Shown here in pieces: positions 1 through 9,108 of a DNA stretch of 64,000 nt. Source of the DNA: Peptacetobacter hominis (lineage in GTDB: Bacteria > Bacillota > Clostridia > Peptostreptococcales > Peptostreptococcaceae); the NCBI RefSeq assembly GCF_006861675.1, contig NZ_SGJB01000003.1:89946-153945 (forward strand). The letters run 5' to 3'. Position numbers and translations under genes: made by a program. Each line of letters opens with the position of its first letter. Position 1 is the stretch's first letter. The notes under the pieces are model-generated. The model saw only the letters and a program-made list of their open reading frames with translations, made no database searches and was not told the origin of the DNA.

Positions 1-368
1 AGGAATCAATGTTTCCTCAAAATACAAAACTTATACTTGATGGACATGAGAATATAGATAAATATGTAAAAGAAAATATAAAATGTGCAGTATTTAATCT
101 GGGTTATTTGCCTGGATGTGAGCATAAAATTATAACAAAACCGGAAACTACAATACAGGCTATAGAAAAATCACTGGATCTTTTATGTGAAGGTGGTGTT
201 GTATGTATTTCTGTATATACAGGTCACGAGGGTGGAAAAGAAGAAGGCAATGCAATTATAGAATATACACAAAATCTTGAACAGAAAAAATACAATGTAA
301 TTATGACTACTTTTATAAATCAGAAAAATAATCCGCCGCATATAGTACTTATAGAAAAAAAGAAATAA
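1..368 (+). CDS. Class I SAM methyltransferase, YtqB/MnmM family (5' end outside window)
   Basis: The reading frame is open from base 3, so the start lies upstream of the window; the ATG at 9 is internal. The visible 119 residues resemble the C-terminal part of the YtqB/MnmM family, long annotated as putative rRNA methylase and more recently linked to methylation of the tRNA wobble uridine. Seen: the FNLGYLPG segment (residues about 30-37 of the visible part) that in this family carries the NLGYLPG signature next to the SAM pocket, then a GGVVCISVYTGHEGG turn typical of the Rossmann fold. The N-terminal SAM-binding glycine motif is not in the window. Family assignment is good; substrate is inferred. 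Confidence 0.75.
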   Translation, partial: ESMFPQNTKLILDGHENIDKYVKENIKCAVFNLGYLPGCEHKIITKPETTIQAIEKSLDLLCEGGVVCISVYTGHEGGKEEGNAIIEYTQNLEQKKYNVIMTTFINQKNNPPHIVLIEKKK

Positions 369-542
369 AATATCATTCTATATACTACGAAAAGTGATAT
401 AATAAGGTTATGATGGATGGAATAATTATTTACATTCAATATACTGAAAATTTAAAAATATGATGAATTATTTTACGTTGTGAAAGTTATCCATCTTTGG
501 ATAAAAATATGTCAAAAATGTTCAATATTAAAGGAGAAGATT

Positions 543-1409
543 ATGGAAGATAATATCAAAGACAGCAAGCAGCTTATAAGCGAGATTCAGTCACAGTATA
601 CGAGATTGAGTAAAGGTCAGAAACTTATAGCACAGTATATACTGAACAACTATGACAAAGTGGCATTTATGACTGCGTGTAAACTTGGAGAAACAGTAGG
701 AGTAAGTGAATCTACAGTTGTAAGATTTGCAAACACACTTGGATATTCAGGATATCCAAAACTTCAGTCAGCTCTTCAGGAACTTATAAAAAACAAACTG
801 ACAACAGTACAGAGAGTTGAAATGTCAGATGATTTCTCAGATGAAAATGTAATACTTAATAAAGTTCTGAGAAGTGATATGGATAATATAAGAGACACAC
901 TTGATGGAATAGATAATGAAGCGTTCCAGGATGCTGTATCAAAAATACTTAAAGCCAAAAAGATACATATACTTGGTGTAAGAACTTCTTTTGTTGTTGC
1001 CCAGTATTTAGGATTTTATCTTGGAATAATTCTTGACAATGTGCATGTTGTAAGAATGGATATGGGAGATGCATTTGAGCAGATAGTAAGAGTAGGAGAA
1101 GATGATGTTGTGATAGCATTCAGTTTCCCTAGATATTCAAAAAAAGCATATCAGCTTGTAAAATATGCAAAAGAAAAAGGGGCATCTATAATATCTATAA
1201 CAGACAGCCTTTTTGCACCAATAGCATCTGTTGCGGATAATACACTTCTTGTAAACAACAGTATGGCATCTTTTGTAGATTCACTTGTACCTGCTATGAG
1301 TGTTGCCAATGCCCTTGCAGTGTCAGTTGGAATGAAGGAAAAAGATGATATAAAAGATTACTTCGACGATCTTGAACGTATGTGGGAAAAATACGGAGTA
1401 TATGAATAG
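543..1409 (+). CDS. MurR/RpiR family transcriptional regulator
   Basis: 288 residues. The N-terminal HTH_6 domain (about 1-77) reads through SKGQKLIAQYILNNY and a helix-turn-helix with VSESTVVRFANTLGYSGYP, typical of RpiR regulators; the C-terminal half (about 120-260) is a SIS sugar-isomerase domain that senses phosphosugars. An upstream in-frame GTG at 480 would give a longer protein, but AAGGAGAAG directly before the ATG at 543 decides the start. The gene stands alone, followed by a divergently unrelated alcohol dehydrogenase gene 70 bp downstream, which could be a target, but no operator is visible to prove it. Ligand unknown. Confidence 0.88.
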   Translation: MEDNIKDSKQLISEIQSQYTRLSKGQKLIAQYILNNYDKVAFMTACKLGETVGVSESTVVRFANTLGYSGYPKLQSALQELIKNKLTTVQRVEMSDDFSDENVILNKVLRSDMDNIRDTLDGIDNEAFQDAVSKILKAKKIHILGVRTSFVVAQYLGFYLGIILDNVHVVRMDMGDAFEQIVRVGEDDVVIAFSFPRYSKKAYQLVKYAKEKGASIISITDSLFAPIASVADNTLLVNNSMASFVDSLVPAMSVANALAVSVGMKEKDDIKDYFDDLERMWEKYGVYE

Positions 1410-1479
1410 AATAATGTTATAGCCTGTATATTTTATATACAGGCTATATATATAAACAAAACTGTCGGGAGGTATTTTT

Positions 1480-2637
1480 ATGAAAAATTTTAAGTATGAT
1501 ATACCTACAAAGGTACATTTTGGAAAAGGAAAGATATCAGTTCTTGGTAAGGAAGTATCAGCACTTGGTAAAAGTGTACTTTTTGTATATGGTGGAAGCA
1601 GTATAAAGAAAAACGGAATATATGATCAGGTTATGAAACAACTTGATAGTATGAACGTAATAGAACTTTCAGGAGTTGAACCAAACCCTAAAATAGAGTC
1701 AGCCAGAAAAGGTGCCCAGCTTTGCAGAGAGAATAATATTGATGTTGTTCTTGCTGTTGGAGGAGGAAGTGTAATAGACTGTTCAAAACTTATTGCAGCA
1801 GCTGCATCATATGAGGGAGATGCATGGGATCTTGTTCTTGATACATCAAAAATAGGTAATGTACTTCCTATAGTTTCGGTTCTTACTCTTTCAGCAACAG
1901 GTTCAGAGATGGATGGATTTGCGGTTATATCAAATATGGAAACAAATGATAAACTGGGAATGGGAAGTTATAAACTTAAACCAACAGTATCTATACTTGA
2001 TCCGGAATATACATATACAGTTTCAGCATACCAGACAGCTGCAGGAACAGCAGATATAATGAGCCATATCCTTGAATCATATTTCCATAAAGAAGATGGA
2101 GCATACATACAGGATAGATTTGCGGAATCACTTTTAAAAACATGTATAAAATATGGAATAATGGCTATAGAAGAACCTGAAAATTATGAAGCAAGAGCAA
2201 ATCTTATGTGGGCAAGTTCTCTTGCAATAAATGGACTTATATCTTATGGAACAGATGAAGGCTGGACAGTACATCCTATGGAACATGAATTAAGTGCATA
2301 TTATGACATAACTCATGGAGTCGGACTTGCGCTTCTTACTCCTCACTGGATGGAATATGTTCTTTCAGAGGATACTGTAGACAAGTTTGTCGAATATGGA
2401 GTAAATGTATGGAATATAGATTCCTCTCTTGAAAAATACAGTATTGCAAAAGAAGCAATAGAAAAAACTGCAGATTATTTCAGAAAAATGGGAATACCTA
2501 TGACTCTTCATGAAGTTGGAATAGGAGAAGAGAATCTTGAGATAATGGCTGAAAATGCATCTAAAAGAGGTGCAAAATATGGATATGTATCACTTTCAAA
2601 AGAAGATGTTTTAAAAATATATAAATCAGCTTTATAG
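1480..2637 (+). CDS. Iron-containing alcohol dehydrogenase (BdhA/YugJ-like)
   Basis: 385 residues, the usual size for group III metal-dependent alcohol dehydrogenases. The NAD(P)-binding motif GGGSVIDCSK sits near residue 95, and the metal-site region shows AGTADIMSHILE (Asp and His ligands, about residue 190) and MEHELSAYYDITHG (two His ligands, about 260-275). The family reduces aldehydes such as butyraldehyde to alcohols in fermentative anaerobes. GGGAGG seven bases upstream supports the ATG. It follows the RpiR-type regulator; a co-regulated fermentation or sugar-aldehyde role is plausible but inferred. Substrate cannot be read from sequence. Confidence 0.9.
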   Translation: MKNFKYDIPTKVHFGKGKISVLGKEVSALGKSVLFVYGGSSIKKNGIYDQVMKQLDSMNVIELSGVEPNPKIESARKGAQLCRENNIDVVLAVGGGSVIDCSKLIAAAASYEGDAWDLVLDTSKIGNVLPIVSVLTLSATGSEMDGFAVISNMETNDKLGMGSYKLKPTVSILDPEYTYTVSAYQTAAGTADIMSHILESYFHKEDGAYIQDRFAESLLKTCIKYGIMAIEEPENYEARANLMWASSLAINGLISYGTDEGWTVHPMEHELSAYYDITHGVGLALLTPHWMEYVLSEDTVDKFVEYGVNVWNIDSSLEKYSIAKEAIEKTADYFRKMGIPMTLHEVGIGEENLEIMAENASKRGAKYGYVSLSKEDVLKIYKSAL

Positions 2638-2707
2638 ACAAAATAAAATTATATTGAATATACCTCTCCATATTATATATAATTTAATGTAGAGGAGAGT
2701 GATTCAA

Positions 2708-3577
2708 TTGGCAAAAGAAGATTTAAGATTAGGGTTTGCCGATATATTTATACTTGTAATAGGATGTATAATGATGGCAATATCTTTGAACCTGTTTTTT
2801 AATCCTCATGGAATAGCATCTGGAGGAATAACAGGTCTTGCGGTAGTTTTAAATATGTTATTTGGAATACCGCTTTGGATAGTGAACCTTGTACTGAACA
2901 TACCGCTTTTTATTGCGGCATACAAGATTCTTTCAAAAAGAGACTGTATAAAGACTGTTCTTGGAATAATACTTCTTACAGTTGCTCTTAAATTCACTGA
3001 GAGCATGTCTCTTATGAATATAACAAATGATATATACCTTGTAATAATAATGGGGTCTATACTTATGGGAATAGGACAGGGTCTTATACTTAGAATAAAT
3101 GGATCCACAGGAGGAACAGACCTTATGGCACTTCTTATAAACCGGCTGTTTCCAACATTAAGTATTCCTATACGGTTAGGTATAGTTGACTGTACAGTAA
3201 TCGTACTTTCAGGTATAGTTACAGGGCAGATAGAGATAGCTATGTACTCATCTGTTTCATTATATATCATAATAAAAATGAGTGACCTTATGATAGAGGG
3301 ATTTGATTATTCAAAATCATTTATGATAATTTCCGACAAATACAGAGAAATTACAGACAGAATAATGTCGGATCTTGATAGAGGAGCTACTTTCCTTAAA
3401 GGAGAAGGAGCTTATACAGGAGAAGCTAAAAATGTCGTATTTGTAGTTGTCGGGAAAAAACAGGTTGTTGAGCTTAAGAGAATGGTAAGGGAAATAGATC
3501 CTAAAGCATTTGTTATCGTAAGTGATATACACGAAGCATTAGGAGATGGATTCAAACCGGTTTCAAAAGAAGAGTAG
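2708..3577 (+). CDS. YitT family membrane protein (DUF161/DUF2179)
   Basis: 289 residues with five or six hydrophobic segments in the first 200 residues (YitT_membrane domain, including the NPHGIASGGITGLA signature near residue 25-38) and a cytosolic DUF2179 C-terminal domain with the GATFLKGEGAYTG signature. Function of the family is not established. The longest frame begins at GTG 2699, but that codon is one base from the AGGAG Shine-Dalgarno at 2693-2697; TTG 2708 is ten bases from it and is the likelier start. A GNAT acetyltransferase gene follows within 24 bp and may be cotranscribed. Confidence 0.85.
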   Translation: MAKEDLRLGFADIFILVIGCIMMAISLNLFFNPHGIASGGITGLAVVLNMLFGIPLWIVNLVLNIPLFIAAYKILSKRDCIKTVLGIILLTVALKFTESMSLMNITNDIYLVIIMGSILMGIGQGLILRINGSTGGTDLMALLINRLFPTLSIPIRLGIVDCTVIVLSGIVTGQIEIAMYSSVSLYIIIKMSDLMIEGFDYSKSFMIISDKYREITDRIMSDLDRGATFLKGEGAYTGEAKNVVFVVVGKKQVVELKRMVREIDPKAFVIVSDIHEALGDGFKPVSKEE

Positions 3578-3600
3578 TAATTTTTTAAGAGGGTGTTTTT

Positions 3601-4083
3601 ATGACTATTGAAATTGTACCTGCATATGAACATAGAAATGAGTTAAAAGAGCTTTTCACGGAGTATACTGACATGCTTATAGAAAATGATCCTGAGTTTA
3701 AAAAATATCTTGATATTCAGAATTATGACCATGAAATTGAAAATCTGGAAGAAAAATACGGTATGCCTAAAGGCAGAATATATATAGCATATTGTGATGG
3801 AGAAGCTGCAGGATGTATTGCTATGCGAAAAATAGATAGTGAAAACTGCGAAATGAAAAGACTATATGTAAAACCAAAGTTTAGAGGTAAACACATAGGA
3901 AGTATTCTTGTAAAGCGTATAATAGAAGATGCAAAAGGAGAAAACTATAATTATATGCTTTTGGATACATTACCTTTTCTGAAAAGTGCTATTTATATGT
4001 ATAGGAAATATGGATTCTATGAGATAGATAGTTATAATGACAGTCCAATGGATACATCGATATATATGAAAAAAGTTTTATAA
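3601..4083 (+). CDS. GNAT family N-acetyltransferase
   Basis: 160 residues forming one GNAT fold. The acetyl-CoA pyrophosphate loop is seen as RGKHIGSILVKRI (about residues 98-110, the R/Q-x-x-G-x-G/A pattern), preceded by the beta-4 strand CEMKRLYVKPKF and followed by a C-terminal YRKYGFYE strand common in this superfamily. Acceptor substrate unknown. GAGGGTG lies upstream of the ATG and a rho-independent terminator follows eight bases after the stop. Confidence 0.85.
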   Translation: MTIEIVPAYEHRNELKELFTEYTDMLIENDPEFKKYLDIQNYDHEIENLEEKYGMPKGRIYIAYCDGEAAGCIAMRKIDSENCEMKRLYVKPKFRGKHIGSILVKRIIEDAKGENYNYMLLDTLPFLKSAIYMYRKYGFYEIDSYNDSPMDTSIYMKKVL

Positions 4084-4091
4084 TAAAAAAT

Positions 4092-4119
4092 AGCCGGATG
4101 ATTATTCCGGCTGTTTTTT
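4092..4119 (+). terminator. Rho-independent terminator after the GNAT gene
   Basis: A 7-bp perfect stem AGCCGGA / TCCGGCT with a 7-nt loop is followed by six T residues, just past the stop at 4083. It closes the preceding transcription unit. Confidence 0.9.
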
Positions 4120-4274
4120 ATTTTTGGGGAATATAATTTTTTAGATAATCCAGTTATATACGATTAAGTGTGTATATAAATTAAAAATAACATATATTTT
4201 GTGGTATAATATAAATTTGATAGGTACTGTTCAAAAGCAGAAATTAATATAAATAAGAATTTATGGAGGATGAA

Positions 4275-4916
4275 ATGGGAAATACTTATTATATAGTCAG
4301 ACATGGTCAGACAGAATGGAATATACTTGGAAAAACTCAGGGACACGGAAATTCACCTCTTACAGAAAAAGGTCTTAAGCAGGCGGAAGAACTTGCAGAT
4401 GGAATTTCAAAATATCCTATAGACATGATTTTTTCAAGTGATCTTGGAAGAGCTGTTCAGACAGCAGAGGCGGTAGGAAAAAAATTTAATATAGATGTTC
4501 AGGTGACTGATGCTCTTAGAGAAATGGGATTTGGAGAATGGGAAGGAAAGCTGATTCCAGAAATAACAGAAAAATATGCAGATATATATAAAGTATGGAG
4601 AAATGAGCCACATCTTGCAGAAATACCTGGTGGAGAATCTTTATATATGATAAAAGAAAGACTTCAGAAGTTTATAGATGAACTTAACAATAAATACGAT
4701 AACAAGCATATTTTATTTGTGAGCCATTCTATAACAGTAAGAGTACTTCTTCTTATGATGCTTGATTCTGACATGAAAAATATATACAGAATAAAACAGG
4801 ATAATACTGCTCTTAATATAGTTGAATGGAGAAGTTATGGGCCTGTTGTTACAAAAATGAATGATACATCACATATAAAAGGCGATTATAGTCTGAATAA
4901 TTCTGCTCTTGAGTAG
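4275..4916 (+). CDS. Histidine phosphatase family protein (phosphoglycerate mutase-like)
   Basis: 213 residues. The catalytic RHG motif occurs at the N-terminus (VRHGQTEWN, about residues 7-15), and the second catalytic histidine is in FVSHSITVR (about 155-163); a REMGFGEWEGK segment is typical of the cofactor-independent GpmB/CobC-type branch. The family dephosphorylates small phosphorylated metabolites; the substrate is not predictable. The ATG at 4263 contains the ribosome-binding GGAGG in its own second codon, so the ATG at 4275, five to six bases after it, is chosen. The next gene starts 17 bp downstream. Confidence 0.88.
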   Translation: MGNTYYIVRHGQTEWNILGKTQGHGNSPLTEKGLKQAEELADGISKYPIDMIFSSDLGRAVQTAEAVGKKFNIDVQVTDALREMGFGEWEGKLIPEITEKYADIYKVWRNEPHLAEIPGGESLYMIKERLQKFIDELNNKYDNKHILFVSHSITVRVLLLMMLDSDMKNIYRIKQDNTALNIVEWRSYGPVVTKMNDTSHIKGDYSLNNSALE

Positions 4917-4932
4917 AAATCTGGAGGAATTT

Positions 4933-6192
4933 ATGGCAAAAGTAATTATAATCGGTGGAGGAGCTGCTGGTATGATGGCAGCAGTTTCAGCATCTGAAAA
5001 CCCTGATAATGAAGTTATTATTCTTGAAAGAAATGGAGAACTTGGAAGAAAAATAAAACTTACAGGCGGTGGAAGATGTAATCTTACCAATGGAAGAAGT
5101 ATTGATGAATTTTTCGATAAGATAGTTAGAAATGGAAAATTTATGTACAGCAGTATGTACTCTTTTTCAAACGAAGATTTTCTGTCATATCTGGATAGAA
5201 TAAACCTGAAATACAAACTTGAAAAGGATAATGATTTTAAAATATATACAGAAAATGATAAGGCTGAGGATTTTATAAATGCATTAAATAGGGATCTTAT
5301 CAGAAGAAATGTTTCAATAAGATATAATATCAGAGTCGCTGATTTTGAAGTTGAAATGTTTCCAGAGGAACAGATAAAATCAAAAAAAGATAAAATAGGA
5401 AGAGTTAGTGGAGTAATTCTTGAAAATGGTGAAAAAATTGGATGTGACAAGGTAATAATAGCATGCGGCGGAAGAAGTTTTTCAAATACAGGTTCAGATG
5501 GAAATATGTACAAAATAGTTCAAAAGTATGGACATAAAGTTACAGATATATATCCAGCACTGGTTCCTTTGAAAATAAATGAAAGTATGGCAATGAATCT
5601 TCAGGGAATATCGATGAAGGATGTTGAGATATCATGCAAAATAAAAAAGAAAAAAATAGTGAAAAGAGGGGATATGATATTTACACATTTTGGAATAAGT
5701 GGACCATGTGTATTGATACTTTCCTCTTATATAAACAGAGCTCTTGATGATGGTGATATCGAACTTGAAGTGGATTTTCTGCCGGATACATCAAAAGAAA
5801 AACTTTCAGAGATTATAAGGGAATATCCAAACAGAAATATAATAACAAATATGAAGGGGTTACTACCGGTATCATTTCTAAAGGAGATAGGAGATATAAG
5901 TGGACTGTCTGAGACAAAACCAAATTCTCTTACAAAGAAAAAAGAGGAAGAATTTATATCCATGATAAAGAATATGAAGCTTACATGTACTGGAACTATG
6001 GGCATAGAACCGGCAATAATAACATCTGGAGGAGTTTCTGTAAAAGATGTAAATTCAACAACTATGGAATCAAAGAAAATATCCGGAATGTTTTTTGCAG
6101 GAGAGATTCTTGATATAGATGCAGAAACGGGAGGATATAATCTTCAGATTGCATTTTCAACAGGATATGCAGCTGGAAAAGATATGGATTAA
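4933..6192 (+). CDS. NAD(P)/FAD-dependent oxidoreductase, HI0933/YhiN (BaiN-like) family
   Basis: 419 residues. N-terminal FAD-binding GGGAAGMMAA (about 9-18) with the acidic ribose ligand in VIILERNGELGRKIKLTGGGRCNLTN, the hallmark of the HI0933 flavoprotein family; a second FAD contact is seen near the C-terminus in GMFFAGEILDIDAETGGYN. Members have been linked to bile-acid (BaiN) and other reductions, but most are of unknown substrate. The ATG 4933 is preceded by GGAGG; the longer upstream frame overlaps the preceding gene without a ribosome site. It heads the cmk-plsC-ispH run, an arrangement common in Clostridia. Confidence 0.88.
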   Translation: MAKVIIIGGGAAGMMAAVSASENPDNEVIILERNGELGRKIKLTGGGRCNLTNGRSIDEFFDKIVRNGKFMYSSMYSFSNEDFLSYLDRINLKYKLEKDNDFKIYTENDKAEDFINALNRDLIRRNVSIRYNIRVADFEVEMFPEEQIKSKKDKIGRVSGVILENGEKIGCDKVIIACGGRSFSNTGSDGNMYKIVQKYGHKVTDIYPALVPLKINESMAMNLQGISMKDVEISCKIKKKKIVKRGDMIFTHFGISGPCVLILSSYINRALDDGDIELEVDFLPDTSKEKLSEIIREYPNRNIITNMKGLLPVSFLKEIGDISGLSETKPNSLTKKKEEEFISMIKNMKLTCTGTMGIEPAIITSGGVSVKDVNSTTMESKKISGMFFAGEILDIDAETGGYNLQIAFSTGYAAGKDMD

Positions 6193-6230
6193 TATATAAA
6201 ATTGAAAATTTGTTTTCTGGGGGTAAAAAT

Positions 6231-6881
6231 ATGAAAAAACTTGTAATAGCAGTAGATGGACCTGCAGGAGCAGGGAAAAGTACAGTATCAAAGATAGTAG
6301 CAGAAAAATTAGGTATAAATTATATAGATACAGGAGCTATGTATAGAGCTGTAACATATAAGTGCTTAAAAGAGGGAGTAGATATCTCTGATGAAAAAGT
6401 AGTTTCAGATATGGCAGCAAAATCCGATATAGACTTTAGAGATAATAGTATATATCTGGATGGAAAATCCGTGAATGATGAAATTAGAACTGTTGAAGTA
6501 AGTTCAAATGTATCAGACGTTGCAAAAATAAGAGAAGTTAGATATCAGATGGTTGAGGTTCAGAGAAGAATCGGAGAAAAAAGCTCAGTAATACTTGATG
6601 GAAGAGACATAGGGTCATATGTATTTCCGAACGCTGATTACAAATTCTATCTTGTAGCCACAGCTGAGGAAAGAGGAAATAGAAGATATAAAGAAATGCG
6701 TGAAAAAGGATTTGAGGTAAACCTTGAAGATGTTATAAGAGATATAGTAAAAAGAGATGAGATAGACTCAAACAGAGAATTTGCACCTCTTGTAAAAGCT
6801 GATGACGCAATAGAAATAGATACAACAGGTCTTGGAATAGATGAAGTTGCAAATAAAATAATAGAAAATATAAAATTATAA
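6231..6881 (+). CDS. cmk: (d)CMP kinase
   Basis: 216 residues. P-loop GPAGAGKST at about residues 9-17, then the NMP-binding DTGAMYRAVTY and the DGRDIG segment that contacts cytidine; the LID region has RGNRRYKE and DEIDSNREFAPL. It phosphorylates CMP/dCMP with ATP in pyrimidine nucleotide salvage. The ATG follows TGGGGGT. The neighbours plsC and ispH lie downstream with short gaps, as in many Clostridia where rpsA often follows; rpsA is absent here. Confidence 0.95.
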   Translation: MKKLVIAVDGPAGAGKSTVSKIVAEKLGINYIDTGAMYRAVTYKCLKEGVDISDEKVVSDMAAKSDIDFRDNSIYLDGKSVNDEIRTVEVSSNVSDVAKIREVRYQMVEVQRRIGEKSSVILDGRDIGSYVFPNADYKFYLVATAEERGNRRYKEMREKGFEVNLEDVIRDIVKRDEIDSNREFAPLVKADDAIEIDTTGLGIDEVANKIIENIKL

Positions 6882-6899
6882 TGGAAAGAGGATTTTAAT

Positions 6900-7535
6900 A
6901 TGAAATTTTATAATTTTGTTATGGGGTTGTTCAGGATTTTCTGTAATCTGTTTTTTAGATACGAGGTTTCGGGGACTGAAAATATTCCAGACACAGGTAA
7001 TATAGTTATTGCCGCAAATCACAAAGCAAATATAGACCCTGTTTTTGTGGCAGCAGCAATAAGAAACAGAAAAGTGGCAGCTGTTGCAAAAAAAGAGTTA
7101 TTTGATATAAAGCCACTGGGATATGTTCTGAAAAAACTTAATGTTATACCAATAGATAGAGATAATCCTGGAATATCTACAATAAAAAGCATATTAAAAC
7201 TTATAAAAGAAGGATATGCTGTTGGACTTTTCCCTGAAGGAACCAGGGTAAGAGGATATAAATTTGGTGAAGGAAAAGCCGGTGTTGCCATGTTTGCAAC
7301 AAAGGGAAAAGCAAGTGTTATTCCTGTTTCTGTAATATCTACGTATAAAATTTTCAGTAGAGTAAAAGTATATTTTGGTGAACCGATACCTATGGATCAG
7401 TATTTCAAATCAAAGCTTACAAATGATGATTATGAGAGAATTTCAAATGATATAATGAAGGTTATAGTCAAAAACTATTGTGAGCACTCTGATGGAATAA
7501 TAGATCCAGGCAAAGTGGAATATGACTTTGAATAG
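6900..7535 (+). CDS. plsC: 1-acyl-sn-glycerol-3-phosphate acyltransferase
   Basis: 211 residues. The acyltransferase HX4D catalytic motif appears as NHKANID (about residues 40-46), and the glycerophosphate-binding FPEGTRVRG block is at about 115-123. PlsC acylates lysophosphatidate at the membrane to make phosphatidic acid. The hydrophobic N-terminus (FYNFVMGLFRIFCNLFF) would anchor the protein. Lies 18 bp after cmk, AAAGAGGA upstream, and is followed 15 bp later by ispH, so the three are very likely cotranscribed. Confidence 0.92.
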   Translation: MKFYNFVMGLFRIFCNLFFRYEVSGTENIPDTGNIVIAANHKANIDPVFVAAAIRNRKVAAVAKKELFDIKPLGYVLKKLNVIPIDRDNPGISTIKSILKLIKEGYAVGLFPEGTRVRGYKFGEGKAGVAMFATKGKASVIPVSVISTYKIFSRVKVYFGEPIPMDQYFKSKLTNDDYERISNDIMKVIVKNYCEHSDGIIDPGKVEYDFE

Positions 7536-7550
7536 AGAGGAGAGAAGTAT

Positions 7551-8393
7551 ATGGAGGTAATAATATCAGAAAATGCAGGCTTTTGCTTTGGTGTAAAAAG
7601 AGCGATGAAACTTGCATGGGATGAGGTATGCAAAGGCGATGAAAATGGCGTATATGCATTAGGACCTCTTATCCATAATAAACAGGCGATTGAGAAGTTT
7701 GAAGAGAATGGACTTATTACAGTAGATAATATAGAAAATATAAAAGACGATGCAAAGATGATAATAAGATCTCATGGTGTATGCAAAAATGTATATGACC
7801 TTGCCGAAGAAAAGAAACTTACAGTTGTTGATACGACATGTCCATTTGTAAAAAAAATACATAATATAGTGCATGATAAATTTACTGAGGGATACGAAAT
7901 AATAGTTATAGGAGATTCAAAACATCCGGAAGTAATGGGAATAAATGGGTGGTGTGATAATTCTGCAACAATAATAAAAACAGTTGAAGAAGCAGAAAAA
8001 TTCAAAGCTCTAAGTGGCAGAAAATATTGTCTTGTTGCCCAGACTACTATGAATCTTAAAATATATGGGGAGATTGTAGAAATCCTAAAAAATAAGATAG
8101 AAGATATAGAAATAAATAACACAATTTGCTCAGCTACAAAAGCCAGACAGGAAGCTGCAGCAAAACTTGCAAAAGATGTAGACTGTATGATTGTAATAGG
8201 CGGGAAACATAGTTCAAATACACAGAAACTGGCTGGAATATGTGAAAATATATGTCCTACATTTGCAGTGGAAACAGTATCTGATATAAATAGTGAAGAA
8301 ATAAAACAATATAAAACTGTGGGAATAACAGCTGGAGCATCTACACCAGATTGGATAATAAACGAAATAGTAAATTATATAAAAGGGCTATAA
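7551..8393 (+). CDS. ispH: 4-hydroxy-3-methylbut-2-enyl diphosphate reductase
   Basis: 280 residues. The three 4Fe-4S cysteines are visible at C12 (FCFGVKRA), C97 (TTCPFVKK) and C193 (CSATKARQ), with the substrate-binding GHxxHPE-type motif as GDSKHPEVMG and a C-terminal TAGASTPDWIINE. It is the last enzyme of the non-mevalonate isoprenoid pathway. In many Clostridia the protein is fused to ribosomal protein S1; here it ends at residue 280 and a terminator follows directly, so there is no S1 fusion. Confidence 0.95.
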   Translation: MEVIISENAGFCFGVKRAMKLAWDEVCKGDENGVYALGPLIHNKQAIEKFEENGLITVDNIENIKDDAKMIIRSHGVCKNVYDLAEEKKLTVVDTTCPFVKKIHNIVHDKFTEGYEIIVIGDSKHPEVMGINGWCDNSATIIKTVEEAEKFKALSGRKYCLVAQTTMNLKIYGEIVEILKNKIEDIEINNTICSATKARQEAAAKLAKDVDCMIVIGGKHSSNTQKLAGICENICPTFAVETVSDINSEEIKQYKTVGITAGASTPDWIINEIVNYIKGL

Positions 8394-8397
8394 AAAT

Positions 8398-8430
8398 AAA
8401 AAGCATGGGTCAAATGACTCATGCTTTTTT
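8398..8430 (+). terminator. Terminator after ispH
   Basis: Stem AAGCATGGGTCA / TGACTCATGCTT (one G-T wobble) with a very short AA loop and a run of T. The A-rich left flank means it can also serve the opposing gene at 8460-8915. Confidence 0.9.
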
Positions 8431-8459
8431 AACGTCGTAAATCTAAGAATCATATGAAT

Positions 8460-8915
8460 TTAAAATTTTGTTCTCAGGGGTTTTATATTTTCTTCATAAT
8501 CTTCAATTTCCTCTTTGCTTGGAGTATCGTCCTCCTTGTCGTCGAGATTGTTTTTAAATCCAATCCTTCTGGCAGGTCTATCATCATCTGTTTTTTCAGT
8601 TGAAGTTATAAGAAAATTTATCTGAGAAACGTGTTGAATAAGTTCAGAATAGTTTCCGTTTACATATCCAAAATAATGTATAAGAGATGGATTGCTGTAA
8701 CCGATATCTGTAACATTCATAAGTACACTTTCACCAAAATTTGTGAGATAAAGAGCAATTTCTCTGTTTTTATCTAGGTCCTGTTCAAAATCATATATAC
8801 TTTCCATAATTCTCTGATACTGATAGTCGGCAAGAGAATAGTCTCTTCCAGAAACAGATTTTTTTATTCTGTCTACAGCTGTATCAGGTATAACGTTAGA
8901 ATCACTTTTACGCAT
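8460..8915 (-). CDS. Conserved hypothetical protein, DUF6173-like
   Basis: 151 residues, soluble and acidic at the C-terminus (LDDKEDDTPSKEEIEDYEEN). The central segment, with EIALYLTNFGESV, VTDIGYSNPSLIHYFGYVNG and ELIQHVSQINFLI, matches my memory of the DUF6173 pattern; no function is known for it. Single transcription unit on the minus strand, converging on ispH. No signal peptide or membrane segment. The family name is from recall and the function is not inferred. Confidence 0.6.
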   Translation of the reverse strand: MRKSDSNVIPDTAVDRIKKSVSGRDYSLADYQYQRIMESIYDFEQDLDKNREIALYLTNFGESVLMNVTDIGYSNPSLIHYFGYVNGNYSELIQHVSQINFLITSTEKTDDDRPARRIGFKNNLDDKEDDTPSKEEIEDYEENIKPLRTKF

Positions 8916-9108
8916 AAAACCACAGCCTTTCCACGATTATAAGAATACTTATATAAATTATAACATAATCGGATGAATATTTGGAAAATTATAAAAAATA
9001 AGATGTACAAATATAATTATCTCTTTAACTGATATAGTATTGAAGATATTTAATCTATAATATGTTATAATTTTAAATATATAGAATATAATATTGAGGT
9101 GATTTAAT